Assembly: GCA_016709675.1 (NCBI GenBank)
Contig: JADJMH010000001.1
Span: 744,001 to 808,000 of the forward strand
From: Candidatus Accumulibacter proximus
GTDB taxonomy: Bacteria > Pseudomonadota > Gammaproteobacteria > Burkholderiales > Rhodocyclaceae
Length of the DNA stretch: 64,000 bases
Direction of reading: 5' to 3'
Each line of letters begins with the position of its first letter. The first letter of the stretch is position 1. Position numbers and translations under genes: made by a program. Below the pieces are notes generated by a model that saw only the letters and a list, made by a program, of their open reading frames with translations, was not told the origin of the DNA and did not search any database. Below, one piece after another: positions 1-11,794 of this stretch.

Positions 1-1824
<1,824 letters not shown>

Positions 1825-2067
1825 CAAGTGGCAGCCACCGAGGAACGCGGCGCGACTGGCGCGGTCAGGCAATCCGCACGATCTGCTTCAACTGCGAGGC
1901 CATTCGCTCGAACCAGAAACCGAGGCCGTGACGGCGCGGGGCCTGGAGTTCGAGCGCGAACACCAGCGGGACGGACGCACCGTGCGGGGGAAGGCGGCTT
2001 GCCATTTCCGATCCAAGGCCGACCGGATTCAAACTCACTTCACAGTTGCTGAAACCGGCGCGCCCGG

Positions 2068-3930
<1,863 letters not shown>

Positions 3931-3935
3931 GCGGT

Positions 3936-5066
3936 CTATTCCCCCAAGGCGATTCCGGTCAGGGTCTGGTTGACATGGATGCCGTTCACCTGCTCGCCAT
4001 AGGTCGAGAAGCCGACGAAATCGACGCCGCTCAGAACCTTCCCGGCGGCCTCGGTCAGGCCTTTCTGCTGCAGTTCCAGCCGGCGCAGGATGCAGTCACA
4101 GCCGAGTATCAGCTTCAGCGTGGGAAGCTGCCGGCGCAAGCGGGCAAGTGTCTCGCCAAGGCTTTCGACCAACTGCTTGCCGCGCCCAACCGTTAGCACC
4201 AGACCATTGTCGATGGCGCAGAAGAAGGTCAGGCTGCCGTCCGGATTCACCTTCTGGATCGAGCGGACGTAGTATTCGCCACCGATCTGCAGCATCACCG
4301 GATGCGCAGCGAAAATCTGCGGACTGAGTCCGGCGATTTCCAAGCCGACGGCCTTGGCGTATTCGGCCGCGGCCGGGCCGCCATTGATTTCCGTCACCGT
4401 TCGTGTGGCGCAATCACTCTCGGTGATGACCAGGCGGGCTTCCGTCGGTTCGAAGTGCTGGGTCTGAAACAGAACAAAGGGCAGGCTGGTCTCGAACAGG
4501 GTCAGGACGGCCGCATTGGTGTGAAAACGCCCCTCGAAGTAGACATGGGTTTTCGCGAACAACAAATCGTCACCGGCCGAGCCGCCGAACAGCGGCAAGC
4601 CGGAGAGCGCCTCGTTCAAGGTGGCGACTGCCTGCTCCTCGAGCATCGACAGACCATCCACCAAGAGCAGGCTGAACATCTTGCGCGCATCGAAATCGCT
4701 GCCCAGTTTCAGTTCGGACCGCAGTTCCTTGGCCAGGTTTTCGCCCTGGCGCAGGTCGAACGAGGTGAGCGGCGAAATCAGTTTCGGGTGGGCAAACAGT
4801 TGCGGCGAATCCAGGCTGACACCCACCAGCGTCCCCTCGACGTAGCCGGCGTTCGAGGTGATTTCGCCCGCCGTGGTGCAACCGATCACCGGACACCGAA
4901 ACACACCCTCCAGGGCGCTTTCGATGGCGTTCAGGTCATATTTTGACGAGATGAAAAGGATCACGAGACTGGCGCCCGCCTGGTGGATGGCCCGATAGAC
5001 ATCCTGGACGGCCTGCACGGGATCGGGCGAAACGGAGGCGCCGCGCCTTACAGTTAGCATGGACAT
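3936..5066 (-). CDS. FIST N/C domain sensory protein
   Basis: 376-residue soluble protein with a FIST_N domain (about 25-220) and a FIST_C domain (about 225-360). Recognisable parts are the SLVILFISSKYD start, the CPVIGCTTAGEI segment, the GGSAGDD loop and the C-terminal GVDFVGFSTYGEQ segment. FIST domains are proposed to bind small ligands such as amino acids and are found next to kinases, c-di-GMP enzymes and chemoreceptors; that role is family knowledge, not visible here. The gene leads the operon with the hybrid kinase at 2068-3930 and diverges from the rhodanese-kinase operon across a 468-base gap. The ATG at 5066 is the first good start. Confidence 0.9.
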   Translation of the reverse strand: MSMLTVRRGASVSPDPVQAVQDVYRAIHQAGASLVILFISSKYDLNAIESALEGVFRCPVIGCTTAGEITSNAGYVEGTLVGVSLDSPQLFAHPKLISPLTSFDLRQGENLAKELRSELKLGSDFDARKMFSLLLVDGLSMLEEQAVATLNEALSGLPLFGGSAGDDLLFAKTHVYFEGRFHTNAAVLTLFETSLPFVLFQTQHFEPTEARLVITESDCATRTVTEINGGPAAAEYAKAVGLEIAGLSPQIFAAHPVMLQIGGEYYVRSIQKVNPDGSLTFFCAIDNGLVLTVGRGKQLVESLGETLARLRRQLPTLKLILGCDCILRRLELQQKGLTEAAGKVLSGVDFVGFSTYGEQVNGIHVNQTLTGIALGE

Positions 5067-5534
5067 GGATTGAATCGCCTTGAAAGGACAGGATAGGTAA
5101 CAGCATAACGAGTATAGGTATCGCCATCAAGCTCAAGCGCCGTCAATGGGTAGCGTGCAAATGAAAGTGGTGGACGCCGCAGCCGGCTGGCTGTGCAAAG
5201 CCAACCGTGGGCCGCGCAGTGGACGTCAGGAGCGGGCCTTCAATTCGCGTTTAGTTGCGGCCGCTGCCCTTAACGCCGATGATGCCGGCGTTAGCCTCCA
5301 CTGAAATCTCACTTTCGCGTGTTTCATCATCAGCGGGTGTCTCTCACTGCCGTGCGCGTTAGTGCAACATTCGGCAGCGTCCTTGGGCGCCGGCAGGCCG
5401 TGGATCCGGTCAGCCGGCAATGCCTGTTTGCGAATCAAGCCCGCAAGCTTTCCTCCCTCTTTCCCGCTAGAATTGCGACCTTGCTGTCATGCCCTTTCCT
5501 TGAACCCTCTGTAGGATCTTCGGGAGACCTGTTC
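5067..5534. other. Divergent intergenic region with an inverted repeat
   Basis: Gene-free stretch of 468 bases between the FIST operon (leftward) and the rhodanese-kinase operon (rightward), so it should hold both promoters. On the minus strand a TATACT hexamer (plus 5111-5116) could be a -10 box about 45 bases before the FIST start, but I see no good -35. An inverted repeat TAACGCCG/CGGCGTTA with a 7-base loop lies around 5271-5293. No convincing ORF is present. A short minus-strand reading frame ending near 5226 has no recognisable domain. Confidence 0.4.
5271..5293. repeat. 8-bp inverted repeat, TAACGCCG / CGGCGTTA
   Basis: Perfect 8-base arms flank a 7-base loop, with no T-run on either side, so it does not look like an intrinsic terminator. 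It could be an operator for one of the divergent operons or the relic of a mobile element end. Function unknown. Confidence 0.4.
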
Positions 5535-5996
5535 ATGTTCACCAGATCCATAGCCACTCTCGCAACCGTCCTCACCCTTGTCATCGCGCCCGCTATTGCC
5601 GACGAGATTAGACCCGCGACGCCGACCAGCGTCAAGGGCGCCCGGATCGTCACTGTCGAAGAAGCCAAGGGCCTGCTCGACAAGAAAGCCGCGAGCTTCT
5701 TCGATACGCGCAGCCCGCTCAACTTCGGCAAGGGCCACCTGCCCGGCGCCACCCTGCTTCCCTACAAGGAGAAAAGCCAGTTCGCGGCGGACTTCGATGC
5801 CACGCAGGATTCGTTCGATCTCGCCCGGCTGCCCGCCGACAAGAACGCCATGATCGTCATCCACAGCGACGGACCCTCGGGCTGGAAGTCCTACAAGGCC
5901 ACCGTGTTTGCCGTCAAGGCGGGTTACCGGAACGTGCTCTGGATGCGCGACGGCTATGCCGGATGGACGGCCAAGGGCCTGCCGGTCGAGCAGTAA
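5535..5996 (+). CDS. Periplasmic rhodanese-fold protein lacking cysteine
   Basis: 153-residue exported protein. An N-terminal signal peptide (MFTRSIATLATVLTLVIAPAIA, cleavage about residue 22) precedes one rhodanese domain with the FDTRSPLNFGKGHLPGA segment and the C-terminal GYRNVLWMRDGYAGWTAKG segment. The active-site loop reads IVIHSDGPSGWKS, where sulfurtransferases have a catalytic Cys, and the whole protein contains no Cys. It therefore cannot be a thiosulfate or thiol sulfurtransferase of the normal mechanism and may be a binding protein. The ATG at 5535 is chosen because GGGAG lies 9 bases upstream and the signal peptide begins there; an upstream in-frame extension has no such support. 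Sixteen bases separate it from the membrane kinase at 6012, suggesting a periplasmic accessory role for that kinase. Confidence 0.87.
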   Translation: MFTRSIATLATVLTLVIAPAIADEIRPATPTSVKGARIVTVEEAKGLLDKKAASFFDTRSPLNFGKGHLPGATLLPYKEKSQFAADFDATQDSFDLARLPADKNAMIVIHSDGPSGWKSYKATVFAVKAGYRNVLWMRDGYAGWTAKGLPVEQ

Positions 5997-6011
5997 GCCG
6001 AGGCCCGGCCA

Positions 6012-8533
6012 GTGACCGCTGGAAGACTTCGCTTCCGTACCCGGCTGATCGTTGCCGGGTGCCTTGCGCTCGCCATCGTGATAACGCTGGCGACGACCGG
6101 CGCGGTTAGCTACAGCCTCATGCTGCGCAGCGCGGCGATGGCCGCCGCCGCCGCCGAGGCATCGATCAACTTGCAACTGACCCTGCGCGCGATCGACGAG
6201 ATCGTGCTGACTCAAGGCACCATTCCCGCCACGGAACTGGCCAGAAAGAGTATGCGCGACTTCGGCACGGCGTTTCCGAGGCTGATCGCGGCAACCCCTG
6301 ACGCCGACCTGAGGGCGCAACTCGAGAGGGACCTCGAGCCCAGGTGGAAGGAATTTGGCCGCAAGGCCGAGGCTTTCAGCCGGATTCGTGGGTTGACCAC
6401 TGAGGACGACGAAGCCATGGTGGTTTTCGGCAATCTGATCGCGGAGGGCAATCGACTGGGCGCGGATATCGAGCGTTGGCGAGCCGGCGCCAGCGAAGCT
6501 GCCGCGACCAAGCTACGCCTTCTGGCGGGGGTGGCAGTCGCAACCACCTCGCTGCTGGTGCTCGCGCTGCTGGCGCTGTTTCTGTGGACTTATCGTGGCA
6601 TCGTGACGCCCATTTCCGGCCTCGTCGGCGTGATGGACAAGGTCGCGAAAGACGGCGACTACACGGCCCGTGTGCCGATCGAATCGAGCGACGAGATCGG
6701 CCAACTCGCCATGGGCTTCAACGCTATGCTCAAGCACGTGGACGATCGCGACCGCCACCTCGAGGTTCAGGCCGTGGAATTGCGTCAGGCGAAGGACCTG
6801 GCCGAAGCCGCCAGCCGGGCCAAGAGCGAGTTTCTGGCGACGATGAGCCACGAGATTCGCACGCCGATGAACGGCATTCTCGGCATGAGCGAGCTGCTGC
6901 GGCACACCGCGCTGAGCGCCGAGCAGCGGCGCTTCGCCGACGCCGTGCACCAGTCCGGCGAGCATCTGCTGAGCATCATCAACGACGTGCTCGACTTCTC
7001 AAGATCGAAGCCGGCAAGTTGCAGATCGAAGACATCGATTTCGACCTGAGGCAACTGCTCGAAGACCTCGCCGGCATATTCGGCCAGCCCGCCCAGGCCA
7101 AGGGACTGGAGCTGATCTGCAGCGTTCCCGACGATCTGCCGGTGGCCGTCAGCGGCGACCCGGTGCGCATGCGCCAGATACTGACCAACCTGGTGAGCAA
7201 CGCCGTCAAATTCACCAGCCAGGGCGAAGTCGTGATCCGCCTCAAGCTGGTCGACGACAGTCCGCGGCTGGCGCGTTACCGCTTCGAGGTCCAGGACGCC
7301 GGCATCGGCATCGGCGAGGAAGAGCAGGCGCGGCTATTCAGTGCCTTCGCCCAGGCCGACAGCTCGACCACCCGGCGCTACGGCGGCAGCGGCCTGGGGC
7401 TGGCGATCGCCAAACGCCTGGTCGAACTGATGGACGGGCAGATCGGCCTGCACAGCGAAGCCGGGCGCGGCACGCTGTTCTGGTTCGAGATTCCGCTGCA
7501 AAAGCAGGCCGCCGATGCGCCGCCGGTGCGCCAGTCTGACCTCCACGACGCCATCGCCACCGCCCTGAGGCCCCGGCCGCAGACCCCGGCCGCTGCCGCG
7601 CCGACTGCCGCACCGGCCTCGGCGAATTTCGCGCCGACTTCCGAGGCGACCGCGACGCCGCCGACGGCGATGCCGTGGTCAGATGCCGAAGACGCGTGCG
7701 GATTCGGCGGGCGGGTGCTGGTCGTCGAGGACAACCCGGTCAATCAGGCGGTGGCCGCCGCCATGCTCGAATCGCTCGGTGTGGTCCACGCCCTGGTCGA
7801 CAACGGCAGGTTCGCGCTCGATCGCCTGCGACAGGAGCGCTTCGATCTGATCCTGATGGATTGCCAGATGCCCGAAATGGATGGCTTCCAAACCACCGCG
7901 CAGATCCGCGCCCGGCAGCGCGAGGGATTGCTGCGTCAGCTGCTGCCGATCGTCGCGCTGACCGCCAACGCCGTCGAGGGCGACCGCGAGCGCTGCCTGG
8001 CGGCCGGCATGGACGATTATCTGAGCAAGCCCGTCACGCGCGAGCGGCTGGCCGCCACCCTGGCGCGCTGGCTGCCGCGGCCCGAGCCGGCACCGGCGAA
8101 CGTACCGGCCGGCCCGTCGGCGCTTGCACCGCTGCCCGGCAAAGAAGTCGTGGCAGCCAGCGAAGATCCGATCAATCCGCGGGCGCTCGACGCCATCCGC
8201 AATCTCCCCGGGCCCAACGGCGCCCTGCTGGTGCAGAAGGTGATCGGCGCCTATCTGGCCGACACGCCGCCGCGTTTCGCGCAACTACGAGCGGCGGTCA
8301 CCGCCGGCGATGCCAAAGCGCTGCGCAAGACCGCACATGCGCTGAAGTCGAGCAGCGCTAATGTCGGCGCCGAGGCACTGGCTGCGCTATGCAAGGCACT
8401 CGAAATGCTCGGCCGCCAGAGCACCGTCGATGGCGCGATGGAACTGCTGAAGGATTTAGAATCCGAGTTGCCCCGCGTGCTCGCGACGCTGCAGACCATG
8501 ATCAACCGGAGTTCCAATAATGCAATCGCCTGA
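6012..8533 (+). CDS. Transmembrane hybrid histidine kinase (HAMP-HisKA-HATPase-REC-HPt), frameshifted
   Basis: About 840 residues when a one-base deletion between 7000 and 7001 is repaired. The GTG start at 6012 leads to TM1 (about 11-33), a periplasmic helical sensor region (about 35-168), TM2 (about 170-193), HAMP (about 194-247), a coiled coil and HisKA with His 280 in MSHEIRTPMNG. The frame breaks in the conserved LDFSKIEAGKL motif, where TTCTCCAAG has become TTCTCAAG. After the break come HATPase, a receiver (LMDCQMPEMDGF) and HPt (AHALKSSSANVG). Between HATPase and receiver a fragment PPVRQSDLHDAIATAL resembles the tail of a lost first receiver. The gene lies between the rhodanese gene and the c-di-GMP gene at 8520, which overlaps its end by 14 bases. 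As it stands the sequence would give a truncated protein; sequencing error is the likeliest cause. Confidence 0.88.
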
Positions 8534-10649
8534 GTCGTCCCGAAGTCCTACCGCGCTGATCGTCGACGACGACCACGTGATGCGCCTGCTCGAACAGGAA
8601 ACGCTGGTCCAGTTCAAGTTCGACGTTCACGAAGCAGCGGATGGCGAAGAAGCGCTCCGGCTACTGGACCAATTCGTCCCGGACCTGGTGCTGCTCGATG
8701 TCGACATGCCCGGGATGGACGGCTTCGAGGTCTGCCGGCAGATCCGCAAGCGCTGGGACATGACCGACATGCCGTTGATCATGGTCACCGGCATGGACGA
8801 TCTGGGGTCGATCAACGAGGCCTACGAATCGGGCGCCAACGACTTCATCTCGAAACCCATCAACTGGCCCATTCTCGGGCACCGGGCTCGCTATGTTCTG
8901 CGCTCGGCGCAGGCGGCGCGCGAGTTGCGTGAGCTGCAAGAGAAACAGGCCGCGATTGTGCAGGCCATGCCCGACATGATCTTCCTGCTCGACTGGCAAG
9001 GGACCTACCTGGACTACAAGGCGGGCTACGGCAGCACGCCCTACAAGGGCACGGACGAGTTCCTCAATCGCAAACTGTCAGACGTCCTGCCAGCCGAGGT
9101 CGCGGACCTTCTGCTGCAGGCCATCGAACTTGCTTTGCTGCGCGGCCACCTCCAGTCAGTGGTGTACAAGCTGCCAATGCCGGATGGCATCCATCATTAT
9201 GAGGCGAGGGTCGCGCCGAGCGGGGTAGACAAGGTCGTCGTCGTGGTGCGTGACGTCACGCTCGAGAAGCTCAACGAGGACAAGATCCGTCGCCTGGCGT
9301 ACTTCGACACCTTGACCGGGATGCCGAATCGTCAGAGCTTTCTCGAACGTCTCGACGGTGAGTTGTTACGTGCGCGGCGGGAGCGCCACCAAGTGGCCCT
9401 GCTATTCCTCGATCTCGACGGTTTCAAGCGCGTCAATGACACCCTCGGCCACGCCGCCGGCGACTTTCTATTGCGGGCGGTGGCCGACCGCCTGAAGGAG
9501 AAGTTGCGCGGCAGCGACTTCGTCGCCAGGCCTGCGCTGGACGAGATCAGTGTGCATTTCGCCCGCCTTGGCGGCGATGAATTCACTGTCGTGCTCCCCG
9601 ATCTCGATATCGATAACGGGCAGGTCGTCACAGTGATCGCCAATCGCATGCAGGCACTGCTCAGCCGCCCATTCCAGATCAACCAGCAGGAGGTCACGAT
9701 CACCTCGAGCATCGGCATTGCCCGCTTTCCCGGCGACGGCGACGATGCTGCCACCCTGCTCAAACACGCGGATACGGCGATGTATCACGCCAAAGCCCAG
9801 GGCCGCGACAACTGGCAGCTCTACGACAAGACGCTGACCAGCGACGCGATCAAGCGCCTGGCGCTGGAGAACGACATTCGCAAGGGACTTGAGCGCGACG
9901 AGTTTCGGCTGTTCTACCAGCCGCAGGTTCTCGCCGCGGACGGCACGATCGTCGGTGTCGAGGCGCTGATCCGCTGGCAGCACCCCGAACACGGCTTGGT
10001 GTCTCCAGGCGACTTCATTCCGGTCGCCGAGGAGAGCGGCCTGATCGTCCCGATGGGGAAATGGGTCATCCAGACCGCCTGCCGCCAAGTCATGGCGTGG
10101 CAGCAGCATGGGGTGGTCGCCCCCCGGGTGGCGGTGAATGTGTCGGCCCGCCAGGTGCGCGCCTCGGACTTCATCGGCCACGTCACCGCAATCATTGACG
10201 AGACAGGCATCCGCGCGGAGCAGCTCGAGTTGGAACTTACCGAGAGCATTCTGATGGACCCCGACACCCGCCGCATCGAGGGGCTTTCCCGCCTGCGTGC
10301 GCAGGGGGTGCATTTCTCGATCGACGACTTCGGCACCGGCTATTCGTCCCTGTCCTACGTCAAGCGCTTCCCGATCAGCATGCTGAAGATCGATCAGAGC
10401 TTTGTCCGCGGTCTGCCGGGTAATGCCAACGATGTCGGAATCATCACCGCGATCATCGCCATGGCTCAGAGCCTTGATCTCGAAGTGATTGCCGAGGGCG
10501 TGGAAAATCGCGCGCAGGCCGATCACCTGCGGGAGGCCAAATGTGGCAAGCTACAGGGCTATCTGTTCAGCCGGCCGCTGCCACCCGATGAAGCCGAGTG
10601 CCTGCTGCGCCAGGGCCGCATTGCTCTGCCGCAGCAGGGTCTTGAGTAA
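8520..10649 (+). CDS. REC-PAS-GGDEF-EAL response regulator for c-di-GMP turnover
   Basis: 709-residue cytoplasmic protein. The receiver (about 11-130) has acidic residues DDD near 16-18 and phosphoacceptor Asp 60 in LLDVDMPGMDGF. A PAS-like segment spans about 145-245. The GGDEF domain carries an intact GGDEF signature, but a 12-residue-scale insertion separates the RGSD I-site-like motif from it. The EAL domain keeps VEALIRWQHP, the LTESI glutamate, IDDFGTGYSSL, the LKIDQSFV lysine/aspartate and VIAEGVEN, so phosphodiesterase activity is likely. Both synthesis and hydrolysis of c-di-GMP are possible, and phosphorylation of the receiver probably sets the balance. It overlaps the kinase gene upstream by 14 bases, so translational coupling with its probable kinase is likely. 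Confidence 0.94.
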   Translation: MQSPESSRSPTALIVDDDHVMRLLEQETLVQFKFDVHEAADGEEALRLLDQFVPDLVLLDVDMPGMDGFEVCRQIRKRWDMTDMPLIMVTGMDDLGSINEAYESGANDFISKPINWPILGHRARYVLRSAQAARELRELQEKQAAIVQAMPDMIFLLDWQGTYLDYKAGYGSTPYKGTDEFLNRKLSDVLPAEVADLLLQAIELALLRGHLQSVVYKLPMPDGIHHYEARVAPSGVDKVVVVVRDVTLEKLNEDKIRRLAYFDTLTGMPNRQSFLERLDGELLRARRERHQVALLFLDLDGFKRVNDTLGHAAGDFLLRAVADRLKEKLRGSDFVARPALDEISVHFARLGGDEFTVVLPDLDIDNGQVVTVIANRMQALLSRPFQINQQEVTITSSIGIARFPGDGDDAATLLKHADTAMYHAKAQGRDNWQLYDKTLTSDAIKRLALENDIRKGLERDEFRLFYQPQVLAADGTIVGVEALIRWQHPEHGLVSPGDFIPVAEESGLIVPMGKWVIQTACRQVMAWQQHGVVAPRVAVNVSARQVRASDFIGHVTAIIDETGIRAEQLELELTESILMDPDTRRIEGLSRLRAQGVHFSIDDFGTGYSSLSYVKRFPISMLKIDQSFVRGLPGNANDVGIITAIIAMAQSLDLEVIAEGVENRAQADHLREAKCGKLQGYLFSRPLPPDEAECLLRQGRIALPQQGLE

Positions 10650-10717
10650 TGACCCGGCCGAAGGGGGAACTGAGTCGCACGAACAAGAACAGGTACACCA
10701 CAGATGGAGACCACAAG

Positions 10718-11770
10718 ATGAGGTATCACCACAACACGGCGCAGAGCGCCGAGTACCTGCGACTCGCGTTGAAGCGCATGGCCCTGCAGGAAGCCGGCCT
10801 GCATCCGGTGAGCTATGCCATCTGGTACGAGTACGTGGCAGGCATCAACCCGGCCTTGCAGGCCGAGATTGATGCCTTGCTCATCGGCAATGCGCGCCTG
10901 AACGACGAAACCACCTACACGCTGTATGGCAGGCACGTCGCTGACTTCGATGCGAAAACAGCCTTGCGCATCGGCGACAGCGTCAGCCATCTCGTCGACC
11001 AGGTGTCCGAATCGGCGGCACAGGCTGGAGATCAGGCGTCGCGCTTCGGCAGTTCGCTGGAGCACTGGAGCGATGGGCTGGTACGCTGGCCGGGAGCCAC
11101 CGGGACGCTGGCGCCCGGCATCGAGGACATCCTGCGCGGCACCCAAGAAATGCAGCAAGCCATCAGCGCACTGCAGACGCGACTCGAGGACAGTACGCGC
11201 GAAGCGCAGCAGCTCCGGCACGAGGTCGCGCGCGCGCGCGAGGAGGCGCTGATCGATGCCCTGACCGGATTGACCAATCGCAAGGGCTTCGATCTGGCAC
11301 TGGCAGCGTGCCTGGAGGAGGCAAACCCGGAAGTGCCCGGGCCGTGCCTGCTGATGATCGACCTCGACCACTTCAAGCGGCTCAACGACACCCTGGGGCA
11401 TGTCTTTGGCGACCGGGTTCTGACCAGCATCGGCCAGACTCTGCGGGCAAATGTCAAGGGCAAGGACACCGCGGCACGCTATGGCGGTGAAGAGTTCGCC
11501 GTGATTCTGCCGCAAACACCACGCGGCGGTGCCGTTGGCCTGGCCGAGGCGTTGCGTGCGATGGTCGCCGCCAGCCGGGTCAAACGCAGCGGTGACAAGG
11601 AAGCCCTGATCGGCAACATCACGGTTTCGATCGGTGTCGCCGACTATTCTGCCGGTGAGTCCGCCATGGACTTCGTGAACCGCGCCGATCGAGCGCTCTA
11701 CGCCGCCAAGATGCAGGGGCGCAATCGGGTCAGCCTCGCCCAGCGCCCGCAGTCGGAGTCAGTCAAGTGA
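10718..11770 (+). CDS. Diguanylate cyclase with N-terminal helical domain
   Basis: 350-residue protein. The N-terminal 170 residues are helical with no recognised domain (YEYVAGINPALQ segment, then a coiled coil of about 140-175). A GGDEF domain follows, with DALTGLTNRKGF, the metal-binding IDLDHFKRLNDTLGH and an active GGEEF at about 256. The I-site position reads KGKD rather than RxxD, so product inhibition may be weak. I place the start at the ATG at 10718 because GGAG (10706-10709) lies 8 bases upstream. An in-frame ATG at 10649, overlapping the stop of the previous gene, would add 23 residues and cannot be excluded. It makes c-di-GMP and lies in the same run of genes as the REC-GGDEF-EAL protein. 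Confidence 0.9.
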   Translation: MRYHHNTAQSAEYLRLALKRMALQEAGLHPVSYAIWYEYVAGINPALQAEIDALLIGNARLNDETTYTLYGRHVADFDAKTALRIGDSVSHLVDQVSESAAQAGDQASRFGSSLEHWSDGLVRWPGATGTLAPGIEDILRGTQEMQQAISALQTRLEDSTREAQQLRHEVARAREEALIDALTGLTNRKGFDLALAACLEEANPEVPGPCLLMIDLDHFKRLNDTLGHVFGDRVLTSIGQTLRANVKGKDTAARYGGEEFAVILPQTPRGGAVGLAEALRAMVAASRVKRSGDKEALIGNITVSIGVADYSAGESAMDFVNRADRALYAAKMQGRNRVSLAQRPQSESVK

Positions 11771-11794
11771 GGGACAGAACGGGACGCGTTCGTC

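Noticed and set aside
5226..5438. Minus-strand 70-residue frame in the FIST/rhodanese gap
   Set aside because: It has no recognisable motif or good ribosome binding site, and it would occupy the shared promoter region.
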